From: a bacterium
GTDB lineage: Bacteria; Patescibacteriota; Patescibacteriia; UBA9934; GWF2-40-263
Reading direction: 5' to 3'
DNA length: 61,754 nt
NCBI GenBank assembly: GCA_020052445.1
Contig: JAGVPA010000023.1
Coordinates: 1 to 61,754, forward strand
Shown: positions 16,403 through 24,143 of the stretch, in pieces
Position numbering within the stretch: the first letter of the stretch is position 1
How the letters are laid out: each line of letters starts with the position of its first letter
Notes under the pieces: model-generated
Told to the model about the DNA's origin: nothing
Seen by the model: only the letters and a program-made list of their open reading frames with translations
The model's database searches: none
Position numbers and translations under genes: made by a program

Positions 16403-17923
16403 ATGATCGATATAATTCATACCTACGGAGATCTGGAACGGCTCATAAAAAAAAATTATGTGACGCCGGATTTAACTTTGGTGCGCCGAGCCTACGAAAT
16501 GGCTGAACGGGCTCATAAGGATGAAATTCGCTACACCGGTCACCCTTACATTACTCATCCACTCGCTGTCGCCTTCAAACTGGCCGAAATGTGTTTCAAT
16601 CTAAACATGATCGTGGCTGGTTTGCTTCACGATACTGTTGAGGATACAGAAATTACCCTCGAAGACATTAAACGTGAATTTGGGACCGACGTGGCCGACA
16701 TGGTTGATGGGGTGACCAAACTCAAAAAAATTAAATATCAGGGGGTCGAACGTTACGTGGAAAACATGCGTCGTATGTTTATGGCCATGGCTTCGGATGT
16801 CCGCGTGGTTTTTATAAAATTTGCTGATCGTCTGCACAACTTGCAAACTTTATACGCTCGCCCCGGTCACAAACAAGAACGCATTGCCAGGGAAACTTTG
16901 GAAATTTATGCGCCAATCGCCAACCGCTTAGGTATGGGTGAAATGAAAGGCGAAATGGAAGACCTGTCTTTTAAATATCTTCAACCAAAAGAATACGATT
17001 GGGTTCAACAAATCATGGACACCAAAGTGCGGGAAAAAGGCGTTCAAATAACTCGCATTATGGACACGGCCGATGGAGTTTTGCGAGCCGCTGGCATTAC
17101 CCCAATTCAAATCCACGGTCGGGTTAAACGCCTCTTCAGTCTTTTCCACAAACTTCAGCGTTATGGCAATGACATTAACAAAATTCACGATCTGGTAGCG
17201 GTTCGAATTGTTCTTTCCGATGTCGAAGATTGTTACGCGGCCCTTGGGGTCATTCACCAAAAATGGCACCCAGTACCTAATCGCATCAAAGATTATATTG
17301 CCCAACCAAAACCCAATGGCTACCAATCTTTGCACACCACGGTTTTTTGCGAGGGTGGTGAAACCGCCGAGTTTCAAATTCGCACCGAAGAAATGCACGA
17401 ATTGGCCGAATACGGTGTGTCAGCTCACTGGCGATACAAGGAAACTGGCCGCACCCCGCCAAAAAGTCTCCGTTGGATGGAGGAACTGGTGACTATTCAA
17501 AAAGAGTTGGCTAACAAAAAAGATTTCATGGAACAAATGGAAGTCTTAAAAATCGATGTCTTCCGCGACCGGATTTTTGTTTTCACACCACAGGGCGATG
17601 TCATCGATTTACCGGAAGGCGCCACACCAGTTGATTTCGCTTTCATGGTCCACTCCGATGTCGGCAACAAATGTGTAGCCGCTCGCGTCAACGAACAAAT
17701 GGTCAACCTAGACTCGCCGCTCAAATCAAACGATGTGGTCGAAATAATTATCGACAAAAATCGTCGCGGTCCTAATCCCGACTGGCTAAAATTTGTTAAA
17801 ACCCACCATGCCCGCGAACACATTCGTGAAGCCACAAGACATGGTATGAAAAGTTGGTTAAATTTCATGATACCAAAACCGGGATCTAATAAAAAAAAGA
17901 AAGAAAGGGGAAGAAGTAGTTGA
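16403..17923 (+). CDS. RelA/SpoT homologue: (p)ppGpp synthetase/hydrolase
   Basis: 506 residues. The HD hydrolase domain comes first (YITHPLAVAFKLAE, LLHDTVEDTE, FADRLHNLQTL, about 40-160). The synthetase domain follows (IHDLVAVRIVLSD, NGYQSLHTTV, EFQIRT, AEYGVSAHW, about 230-345), then a TGS domain (FVFTPQGDVIDLPEGATPVDFAF, about 385-455). The usual helical, zinc-finger and ACT domains are missing, so the protein is about 200 residues shorter than classical SpoT. It makes and degrades the stringent alarmone; sensing may be reduced. Start taken at ATG 16403, after the promoter; the earlier frame overlaps the promoter. Confidence 0.92.
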   Translation: MIDIIHTYGDLERLIKKNYVTPDLTLVRRAYEMAERAHKDEIRYTGHPYITHPLAVAFKLAEMCFNLNMIVAGLLHDTVEDTEITLEDIKREFGTDVADMVDGVTKLKKIKYQGVERYVENMRRMFMAMASDVRVVFIKFADRLHNLQTLYARPGHKQERIARETLEIYAPIANRLGMGEMKGEMEDLSFKYLQPKEYDWVQQIMDTKVREKGVQITRIMDTADGVLRAAGITPIQIHGRVKRLFSLFHKLQRYGNDINKIHDLVAVRIVLSDVEDCYAALGVIHQKWHPVPNRIKDYIAQPKPNGYQSLHTTVFCEGGETAEFQIRTEEMHELAEYGVSAHWRYKETGRTPPKSLRWMEELVTIQKELANKKDFMEQMEVLKIDVFRDRIFVFTPQGDVIDLPEGATPVDFAFMVHSDVGNKCVAARVNEQMVNLDSPLKSNDVVEIIIDKNRRGPNPDWLKFVKTHHAREHIREATRHGMKSWLNFMIPKPGSNKKKKERGRSS

Positions 17924-18036
17924 TTGAAATTATTTAATTATTGAATTTTCGAATTAATGAATTAAGGAAGTTTATTGTTTAATTTTAATGGTGTCGGAAT
18001 GGATGAAAAAAGAAATCAAAACGGAATGAGAGATAA

Positions 18037-18128
18037 AAAGTAAAAGTGTAAAATAAGATCCAAAAAAAATAGGCCGCCGATTTAAAATCGGCGGTCTTTT
18101 ACTTTTTACATTTTTTACGTTTTTACTC
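18037..18128. terminator. Bidirectional terminator with GTAAAA words
   Basis: Perfect stem CCGCCGATTT / AAATCGGCGG (18074-18094) followed by CTTTTACTTTTTAC, flanked by GTAAAA/TTTTAC words. It lies between convergent rsh and parB. 17935-17965 upstream holds GAATTTTCGAATTAATGAATTA words. Confidence 0.75.
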
Positions 18129-18144
18129 CGTAAACCCTAATTTT

Positions 18145-19014
18145 CTAAACCTCCGACAGCCTCGCAAGCAACTCTACCAAATCTTCCTTCGAATAAAAAT
18201 GCAGGGTTACAGTGCCTTTTCCGGCTCGTTCCTTAATTTCCACTTTTGTGCCAAGAATTTCCTGTAACTTTTTTTCATGTGCCACCAAATTCGGATCGAC
18301 ATGGCGGCCAACCGAAACTTTTGGCCGATGAATTGAGACAGCTTGCTCGGCCTCGCGAACTGTAACCTTACCAGTCAACATCGCTTCGAATAGTTCGTGT
18401 TGTTTTTTTGGATCGGTTTCGGCCAACAAGGTTCGGGCATGACTCTTAGTAATTTTTTCTTCACGAAGCGCCTCCTGAATTTCTTCTGGCAGTTCAAGTA
18501 AACGTAAAGTATTGGCGACCACCGAACGGCTCTTCCCTACCTGTTTGGCGGCTTCTTCCTGAGTAAAACTGAGTTCGTCCATTAAGGTGCGGTAAGCCAA
18601 GGCCTCCTCGAGCGGGTTCAAATCAGCCCGCTGCAAATTTTCAATCAAAGCCCATTCGAGCTTTTGCTGTTTTGTGGCGTCACGAACAATCGCCGGGACG
18701 GTTTTAAGACCCAGAGATTTTGAGGCCCGCCAACGTCGTTCGCCGGCGATCAATTCAAATTTATTATCAACCTCGCATTTACTGACAATCAAGGGCTGCA
18801 AAATTCCATGTTCTCTAATTGAACTGACAAGATCTTCCAAATCAACCTCGGAAAAATGATGACGCGGCTGGTGCGGGTTTGGTGTAATATCCTCAACCGG
18901 AATTTGCAAAATCTCCTGGTGACCAATAACCGAAGTCACCACCTGAGAAACTTTTTTGGTGGGAATTAGCGAACCAAGCCCGCGACCGAGTACTGGTTTC
19001 ATGTTAGTGTTCAT
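18145..19014 (-). CDS. parB: Chromosome-partitioning protein ParB (Spo0J)
   Basis: 289 residues. The CTP-binding N-terminal domain has IPVEDITPNPHQPRHHF and GERRWRASKSLG (Arg patch). The helix-turn-helix that binds parS is at EEAAKQVGKSRSVVANTLRLLELP. The C-terminal dimerisation domain ends KGTVTLHFYSKEDLVELLARL. Works with ParA to segregate the replication-origin region. It follows parA on the same strand; the 109-nt gap between them is a GTTCAA-word palindrome. No canonical parS (TGTTTCACGTGAAACA) is visible nearby. Confidence 0.94.
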   Translation of the reverse strand: MNTNMKPVLGRGLGSLIPTKKVSQVVTSVIGHQEILQIPVEDITPNPHQPRHHFSEVDLEDLVSSIREHGILQPLIVSKCEVDNKFELIAGERRWRASKSLGLKTVPAIVRDATKQQKLEWALIENLQRADLNPLEEALAYRTLMDELSFTQEEAAKQVGKSRSVVANTLRLLELPEEIQEALREEKITKSHARTLLAETDPKKQHELFEAMLTGKVTVREAEQAVSIHRPKVSVGRHVDPNLVAHEKKLQEILGTKVEIKERAGKGTVTLHFYSKEDLVELLARLSEV

Positions 19015-19123
19015 AGGTTTTTGTTCAAGTGTTCATTTGTTCAAATTGTTCAAATCGGTTTAATATCGATCCAACAAGTGAACAAGTTGAACAACTTGAA
19101 CACCTGAACAAGCTTAATCCAAA
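19015..19123 (-). repeat. GTTCAA-word hairpin between parA and parB
   Basis: TTGTTCAAGTGTTCATTTG...ends pair with CAAGTGAACAAGTTGAACAACTTGAAC... over about 40 nt. It fills the whole gap between the two genes of the operon. Confidence 0.8.
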
Positions 19124-19897
19124 TTATAAATCGCCATTCTCCCTCAGCAAAAACTCATGAGCCAGACGTTCATAAGCCTTAGCGGCTTTTGATGATGGAT
19201 CGTAATGTAAAATGGTTTTGCCAAAAGATGGCGCTTCGGCCAATCTGACGCTGCGTGGAATAACTGAACGGAAAATATTGTTAGGAAAATATTTATAAAG
19301 TTCTTCTAAAACTTCCTTGGCTAATTTAGTTCGCGAATCATACATGGTGATAACCGCACCCATCACCTTAAGATCAGGATTAAGTTGTTCGCGGATAAGA
19401 TCAACTGTACCCAAAAGCTGTCCGAGTCCTTCGAGAGCGTAATACTCGGCCTGAACAGGAATCAGTACTGAATCAGAAGCGGTTAAACCGTTAATGGTGA
19501 GCAGACCGAGAGATGGCGGATTATCGATAAGAACGTAATCGAAATCATTTCGCACTTCAAGAATTCCTTTACGCAAACGATGTTCGCGTTCCTCCACCCC
19601 AACCAATTCAACGGCGGCCCCAGCCAAAGCCTGAGTAGCTGGAATGATTTTCAAACCGGCGTGATCGGTCGGCATAATCAAATCCCGCATACGGTGCGAG
19701 CCGATCATACCTTCATAAATTCCAGCCGGAATATTTCGATAATCAATGCCTAGACCAGAGGTAGCATTGGCCTGCGGATCAAGATCGATTAATAAAACAA
19801 ACTTACCTAAATGAGTTAGGTAAGCGGCCAAACTTAAAGACGTGGTAGTTTTTCCCACCCCACCTTTTTGATTCACAATCGAAACCACGTGAGCCAT
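19124..19897 (-). CDS. parA: Chromosome-partitioning ATPase ParA (Soj)
   Basis: 257 residues. The deviant Walker A KGGVGKTTTS (11-20) is at the N-terminus, then LIDLDPQANATSGLG, Walker B-like YVLIDNPPSLGLLT and VIPVQAEYYALEGL. It forms ATP-dependent dimers on DNA and moves the ParB-parS complex. Length fits the chromosomal Soj type without an N-terminal repressor domain. A -10 TATAAT lies only 10 nt upstream of the ATG, implying a leaderless or nearly leaderless mRNA. First gene of the parA-parB operon. Confidence 0.95.
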   Translation of the reverse strand: MAHVVSIVNQKGGVGKTTTSLSLAAYLTHLGKFVLLIDLDPQANATSGLGIDYRNIPAGIYEGMIGSHRMRDLIMPTDHAGLKIIPATQALAGAAVELVGVEEREHRLRKGILEVRNDFDYVLIDNPPSLGLLTINGLTASDSVLIPVQAEYYALEGLGQLLGTVDLIREQLNPDLKVMGAVITMYDSRTKLAKEVLEELYKYFPNNIFRSVIPRSVRLAEAPSFGKTILHYDPSSKAAKAYERLAHEFLLRENGDL

Positions 19898-19907
19898 AAG
19901 CGGTTGT

Positions 19908-19913
19908 ATTATA
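19908..19913 (-). promoter_or_regulatory. -10 box of parA
   Basis: Minus-strand GATATGCTATAATAC with TATAAT. The -35 is weak (TTAAAC, 17-nt spacer). The start of transcription would fall within about 5 nt of the ATG. Confidence 0.5.
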
Positions 19914-19963
19914 GCATATCGGTTGGATGGGTTTAAGGGGTTGACGGGGACGAAGGGAATTTT

Positions 19964-19998
19964 TCCGTAGGGGTGAATGGTCGTTCGCCCTCTACTGG
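19964..19998. repeat. GTAGGGGTGAA..TTCGCCCTCTAC palindrome
   Basis: Imperfect palindrome of a type (GTAGGGGCGAA / TTCGCCCCTAC) that is dispersed in many bacterial genomes. A single copy here, between parA and tRNA-fMet. Confidence 0.55.
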
Positions 19999-20022
19999 AT
20001 GTTATTTGAAAATATTTTAAAC

Positions 20023-20054
20023 AAAAACACCCGACGATGAAGTCGGATGTTTTT
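20023..20054 (-). terminator. Terminator of tRNA-fMet
   Basis: AAAAACACCCGAC / GTCGGATGTTTTT stem starting right at the tRNA CCA end, giving a U-rich 3' arm on the minus strand. Confidence 0.7.
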
Positions 20055-20130
20055 GGTTGCGGGGGTCGGATTTGAACCGACGACCTTCTGGTTATGAGCC
20101 AGACGAGCTGCCAGGCTGCTCTACCCCGCG
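20054..20130 (-). tRNA. Initiator tRNA-fMet (CAT)
   Basis: Acceptor CGCGGGG opposite CCCCGCA leaves C1 opposed to A72, the initiator hallmark. The anticodon stem is TCTGG/CCAGA with loop CTCATAA. CCA is encoded. Confidence 0.92.
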
Positions 20131-20183
20131 ATGTTTTATTTCTGGGCTAAGAATAAACCTTTTTTCTTGGCCTGTCAACGATT

Positions 20184-20260
20184 TGGTAGCGGGAGCCGGA
20201 ATCGAACCGGCGACCTAAGGCTTATGAGTCCTTCGCTCTAACCGACTGAGCTATCCCGCC
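20184..20260 (-). tRNA. tRNA with CAT anticodon (elongator Met or lysidine-type Ile)
   Basis: Acceptor GGCGGGA/TCCCGCT (with G1-U72), D arm GCTCAGTCGGTTAGAGC, loop CTCATAA, T arm CCGG-TTCGATT-CCGG; CCA encoded. The 5-bp anticodon stem AAGGA/GCCTT has an A-G mismatch at its loop end. I cannot tell Met from Ile(k2C) by eye. Confidence 0.9.
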
Positions 20261-20261
20261 A

Positions 20262-20355
20262 TATTTTATCGAAAATTCCAAATCCCAAATTACAAATTCC
20301 AAAATGGTTTTATTCTTAAAAAACAGCTTTGTTTTTTGTAATTTAGTGTTTTTAG
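20262..20355. repeat. AATTCCAAA-word palindrome
   Basis: AAAATTCCAAATCCC... pairs with ...GTTTGGAATTTTC around a GTTTTATTC...AAAACAG centre. It separates the minus-strand tRNAs from the plus-strand tRNA-Leu. Confidence 0.6.
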
Positions 20356-20447
20356 TTTGGAATTTTCCTCAAAGGTGGATGAATAATATCAAAGACTTGA
20401 ACATTTGGCAAGGTTTTGATAATATACCTTCGCTAACAATTTGAAAT

Positions 20448-20534
20448 GGGCGAGTGGCGGAACTGGTATACGCGCAGGACTCAAAATCCTGTGTTCGCAA
20501 GAGCATGAGAGTTCGATTCTCTCCTCGCCCACCA
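20448..20534 (+). tRNA. tRNA-Leu (CAA)
   Basis: 87 nt with a long variable arm (TGTTCGCAAGAGCAT). Acceptor GGGCGAG/CTCGCCC; anticodon stem CAGGA/TCCTG with loop CTCAAAA, anticodon CAA; CCA encoded. Confidence 0.93.
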
Positions 20535-20567
20535 AAATTCCTCGAATTTTTCGAGGAATTTTGTTTT
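20534..20567 (+). terminator. Terminator of tRNA-Leu
   Basis: AAAATTCCTCGA / TCGAGGAATTTT with a short loop, then GTTTT. Confidence 0.8.
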
Positions 20568-20623
20568 ATCCACTTAATCTTCCCAAAAGGACAAAAAAAT
20601 GCTATTCTATATCCAGTTAAACT

Positions 20624-21088
20624 ATGACACTAACAGCTCATGCGGCCATGGGAGCAGTTATCGGTGAAGCCATCGGCAATCCCCTTCTGGGTTTTGTCCT
20701 GGCAATCATTATTCATTTTCTGGTTGATATAATTCCCCACGGTGACACTTTCATTTCCAACAACTACCGAATTCTAAAACGCCGGCGCAAACAAGCTTTG
20801 GCTTATGTGACGGTCGATGCCATCTGTGCCATTCTCTTCATCTTGTTCATCGTCAACATTCGCGATGTAGCGCTTATCCGACCAATCAGTTTAGGTATTC
20901 TTGGTTCGGTTTTACCCGATCTCCTCGTCGGCCTTTATGACATTACCAAATCCAAATATCTCCGCTGGATCTTCAAACTGCATTTTTACTTTCACGACAT
21001 TATTATCAAACGTCGTGGTGATGTGCCATTGAAATATGCTTTGGCGGCTCAGGCAGTTCTGGTTCTTCTATTGCAAGCAAGATTATAA
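20624..21088 (+). CDS. YdjM-like membrane-bound metal-dependent hydrolase family protein
   Basis: 154 residues with three to four membrane segments. The N-terminal part TAHAAMGAVIGEAIGN and IIIHFLVDIIPHGD give the H...H..D...PHGD pattern of the LexA-binding inner-membrane hydrolase family (PF04307-like). A second PHD-like element is GSVLPDLLVGLYD, and a later FHDIII follows. Substrate is unknown for the family. It follows tRNA-Leu and its terminator; ATGCTATTCTATAT upstream could hold a -10. It stands 26 nt ahead of the next gene. Confidence 0.65.
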   Translation: MTLTAHAAMGAVIGEAIGNPLLGFVLAIIIHFLVDIIPHGDTFISNNYRILKRRRKQALAYVTVDAICAILFILFIVNIRDVALIRPISLGILGSVLPDLLVGLYDITKSKYLRWIFKLHFYFHDIIIKRRGDVPLKYALAAQAVLVLLLQARL

Positions 21089-21114
21089 AAAAAATATTAT
21101 TAACCTAAAAATTT

Positions 21115-21912
21115 ATGTTTAGAGGATTTTTTGGAGGAAGCGAAAGAGGAGGAAATGAAACACCAGTGGAGTCGCTTTCAAAACCGAGCTTATCAAAAGA
21201 GGCGAGAAGATTAATAAGTGAATTGGAACAATTAGAAAAGTTGGATCAGCCGACAGACATGACTGGATCAGAATTAATAGAAAAGATTCAAGCGGTAGTA
21301 AAAAAAGATCTTGAGGCAACAGAACAAACCGCAAAAGACGGTTTAAGAGAAATTTCCGAAGGCGAAAAAAAAGCTATTTTAATGTTAAAAAATCGCTTGA
21401 AAGTTTTGGACGAAGTTGCAGAAGACAGATCGTTTGCCACAAAACAAATCAGAGTTCAGCCAACAGCTTTTACAAATTTAACCGGTCCTCTTTTTCGTAG
21501 CGGCGAGGAAACAATTAGGGCCGACTATTATTTAAGTCAGTTAATCGAAGAAACAAAAAGTCCAAAGGAAAAACAACTGGAAAGAAATGATTCTTCATTC
21601 CATCGTATTAATCAAGAAATAAAACGGGTTTGTGGTGCAGCAAGACATATTTTATATGCCAGTTCGAGTAATGAACCTACGGAAATTAATGAACCTACGG
21701 AAATTCATGACATCTTACTTGAAGCTAGAGAAATCGCCCTCGCTAGAATTATAAAAAAAATAAAACCAAAAGACGGTGTTGTACCTGACGAAAATCATTT
21801 TCGATATGACGATTACGCCATAGAAAAAGGCCAACATGTTCTTGACGACGACGATATAAAAGACATTGCTTCGTTTATGCACGATGCTATAACCAGAGCT
21901 AAAACATCATAA
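21115..21912 (+). CDS. Hypothetical helical protein with an in-frame 18-bp tandem repeat
   Basis: 265 residues, hydrophilic, predicted mostly helical; not recognised. A short glycine-rich start (MFRGFFGGSERGG) is followed by helices such as EARRLISELEQLEKLD and SEGEKKAILMLKNRLKVLDEVAED. Near residues 186-197 the peptide NEPTEI occurs twice, coded by an exact tandem repeat of 18 bp (21670-21705). No membrane segment. Likely co-transcribed with the YdjM-like gene; a terminator follows. Confidence 0.65.
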   Translation: MFRGFFGGSERGGNETPVESLSKPSLSKEARRLISELEQLEKLDQPTDMTGSELIEKIQAVVKKDLEATEQTAKDGLREISEGEKKAILMLKNRLKVLDEVAEDRSFATKQIRVQPTAFTNLTGPLFRSGEETIRADYYLSQLIEETKSPKEKQLERNDSSFHRINQEIKRVCGAARHILYASSSNEPTEINEPTEIHDILLEAREIALARIIKKIKPKDGVVPDENHFRYDDYAIEKGQHVLDDDDIKDIASFMHDAITRAKTS

Positions 21913-21930
21913 TTTTCAGTCCCACCCAAA

Positions 21931-21960
21931 AAAACTCGTCGGCTTCAACCGGCGAGTTTT
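21931..21960. terminator. Bidirectional terminator
   Basis: AAAACTCGTCGG-CTTCAA-CCGGCGAGTTTT between convergent genes ending at 21912 and 21965. Confidence 0.8.
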
Positions 21961-21964
21961 TAAT

Positions 21965-22240
21965 TTAAGCGGCCTTTCTTCCTTCCCTCTCGACCATCAA
22001 TTCTCTAAACCTGGTTTGCTCGTACAAAATAATTTTCCTAAAACTTTTAATTTGTTCTCGCAAAGCCTCTTGTCTAATTTGCCAATCATCAAACTCCAAT
22101 TCTCCAGAATCAACAAGACTATCGTTTTTTTTCATCTCTGCTTCAGCCTTTTTTATATCATTTTCCGCGTCAAGAGCCTTACGATTACCAAAACCATCGG
22201 CAATTTCTTGTGGCGTAATGGCGGAATCTCGATAACTCAT
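21965..22240 (-). CDS. Small hypothetical helical protein
   Basis: 91 residues, strongly helical and charged (ALDAENDIKKAEAEMKKND, EALREQIKSFRKIILYEQTRF). It may form a short coiled coil. No known domain. It starts 5 nt after the stop of the glycosyltransferase gene on the same strand, so it is likely the last gene of that transcript. Confidence 0.6.
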   Translation of the reverse strand: MSYRDSAITPQEIADGFGNRKALDAENDIKKAEAEMKKNDSLVDSGELEFDDWQIRQEALREQIKSFRKIILYEQTRFRELMVEREGRKAA

Positions 22241-22245
22241 ATTGA

Positions 22246-23361
22246 TTAGAAAGTCCTTAAAATTTCTTTAACGGTTTTTTTCCAAGTAAAATTTTGCGAC
22301 CAGATCAAACCTCTTTCAACATAATCTTTTCTAATTTCCGCGTCAAGCATTTCCTTCATGGCTCGAGCCAATTCTTCTGGATCAGAAACGGAAACATATC
22401 GAGCCGCCGAACCGCAAGCTTCGGGCAGCGAGCCAGCCGTGGTTGTGATAACCGGCGTGCCGATTTTCATCGCCTCGAGCGGTGGCAAACCGAAACCTTC
22501 GTACAATGAGGGAAAAACCAGGGCTTCCGCGCCAGCCAGCAGAGCTAGTTTTTCCGCTTGAGAAACATAGCCGAGCTCGTTAATTATTTTCTTATTCTGA
22601 TTTGCTTTTTCGATTTCTTTGACCGTCGCTTGCCACTTCCAACCTCGCTTCCCCACAATAACCAAATGGGCATTCTCGGATAAAATTTTAGTCGCTCGAA
22701 TGGCCAGTGAAAAATTTTTCCGCGGCTCAACCGTGCCAAGACAAAGAAAAAATTTTTCCGGCAGATTAAATTTACGACGTAATTCTTCGGTTAATGGTGA
22801 AAAATTTTCTGGAACCGAAACGGCCGGATGGACGACGGAAATTTTTTCTTCTTTTGTTTTGAAGTGACGAATCAAATCTTTCTTCGTCGCTTCAGAGATG
22901 GCGATAATTTTCTCAGCTCGACTAAAACTGAACGGTACGACAATTTTTGTCGAAAACCAACGAGCGAAACCATTGTCAGGAAACCACTCCGGATGATCGT
23001 AAATCGCCAAGTCGTGAACCACCACCACTGCTCGACCAATAAAACCGAGTGGCAGCTGTCCGGCTGGCGCAAAAAATAAATCGATTTTATTTTTTAAAAT
23101 CAGGTAAGAAAAGATAAAATGGTTGAATAAAAAAATACCTCGAAAATGAGGAACTGAAACAATCTTCACGTTTGATCGCAGAGACTGGAGTTTTTGAATT
23201 ATTTCCGACGAGACATCAGAACGAAAAAATAAAACAATTTGCCAATCAACCGGTGCAAACTCCAAAAGACCTCGAGTTACACCATCGACGTAATGAGGAA
23301 TACCGGCGTAAGAACCGCGCGCCGGTGAGAGGATTTCGCGACAATCGATGGCGAGGATCAT
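22246..23361 (-). CDS. Glycosyltransferase, GT4 family
   Basis: 371 residues with the GT-B fold of family 4. The N-terminal half has GIPHYVDGVTRGLL, and VVVHDLAIYDHPEWF precedes the hinge. The nucleotide-sugar half has LGTVEPRKNFSLAIRATKIL, VIVGKRGWKW and the EX7E-like FPSLYEGFGLPPLEAM. It would transfer a sugar from a nucleotide donor, probably for surface polymer assembly; donor and acceptor are unknown. The ATG at 23361 is chosen because an earlier frame would overlap the upstream methyltransferase. It lies 13 nt downstream of that gene. Confidence 0.85.
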   Translation of the reverse strand: MILAIDCREILSPARGSYAGIPHYVDGVTRGLLEFAPVDWQIVLFFRSDVSSEIIQKLQSLRSNVKIVSVPHFRGIFLFNHFIFSYLILKNKIDLFFAPAGQLPLGFIGRAVVVVHDLAIYDHPEWFPDNGFARWFSTKIVVPFSFSRAEKIIAISEATKKDLIRHFKTKEEKISVVHPAVSVPENFSPLTEELRRKFNLPEKFFLCLGTVEPRKNFSLAIRATKILSENAHLVIVGKRGWKWQATVKEIEKANQNKKIINELGYVSQAEKLALLAGAEALVFPSLYEGFGLPPLEAMKIGTPVITTTAGSLPEACGSAARYVSVSDPEELARAMKEMLDAEIRKDYVERGLIWSQNFTWKKTVKEILRTF

Positions 23362-23374
23362 AAAATTTAAACCC

Positions 23375-24139
23375 TTATTTCTTTTTCGAAACAAAAACTT
23401 TCATCGGCCAATTTAAACAATGCAATCCACCGCATTTTTCAATACCAAGAATTTCTTCGGCCCCCTTCAAACATTCTTCCGGTGTGGTTTTGGTCATGGC
23501 GTGCAATTTATACAAAAAAATTCCAACGTCTTTTTTATTCTTAAATTTCCATTTCAAGTTTAAGTTATAAAACTTTGGCTTTTCAAAACCGACATTAAAG
23601 CAAAGTGTCTCGGCATACTCTTTGCTCCAAAAAGCCACCTCGTGTCCGGTAAGACAATATTTTGCCACCTTGTCATCAAAATGTTTGGCCAGACTTGAAC
23701 CGGAAAATACATCGGCAATTATTATTCGACCGTCTTTCTTGAGAATTCTACTCATGTTTTCGAAAGATTTACTTTTTTGAAACATGTGATGCATGGCACC
23801 AAAAGACCAAATCGCCTCCACCTTGTTTTTTTCCAGATCAACTGTTTCAGAACCAAATTGAACGTAGTTAATCACGTCGATATTTTTCTTACCAAGTTTT
23901 TTAATTTCCGCCAATTGATCAAGCGACGGATCGGAAACAATCAATCTTCCGTTATCACCGAGTAACTCAGAAATATATTTAGAAAAAAACCCACTGCCGG
24001 CGCCAATTTCCAAAATTCTTTCGCCTGGTTTTGGCGCCAGATATTTTTTCATAACTAAAATATCTTCATTCCTGGCATCAGGAAATTCTTTCAAACACTC
24101 TTTATATAGTTTGGCTCTGAGACCATTAAATTCGGCCAT
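23375..24139 (-). CDS. Class I SAM-dependent methyltransferase
   Basis: 254 residues. Motif I is ILEIGAGSGFFSKYI (about 42-56), with the acidic SDPSLDQL for ribose contact and AIWSFGAMHHM as motif II/post-II. The layout matches UbiE/methyltransferase-11 proteins, which act on small molecules, lipids or sugars; the substrate is unknown. A Cys/His/Trp-containing tail (CGGLHCLNWPMKVFV) is unusual. It sits 4 nt after the restriction subunit and 13 nt before the glycosyltransferase, so it belongs to the same minus-strand run. The pairing with a glycosyltransferase suggests surface glycan modification. Confidence 0.8.
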   Translation of the reverse strand: MAEFNGLRAKLYKECLKEFPDARNEDILVMKKYLAPKPGERILEIGAGSGFFSKYISELLGDNGRLIVSDPSLDQLAEIKKLGKKNIDVINYVQFGSETVDLEKNKVEAIWSFGAMHHMFQKSKSFENMSRILKKDGRIIIADVFSGSSLAKHFDDKVAKYCLTGHEVAFWSKEYAETLCFNVGFEKPKFYNLNLKWKFKNKKDVGIFLYKLHAMTKTTPEECLKGAEEILGIEKCGGLHCLNWPMKVFVSKKK

Positions 24140-24143
24140 ATTT

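Noticed and set aside
18145-20200. parS site or replication origin near parA-parB
   Set aside because: No match to the parS consensus was seen, and no cluster of DnaA boxes; the GTTCAA palindrome does not resemble parS.
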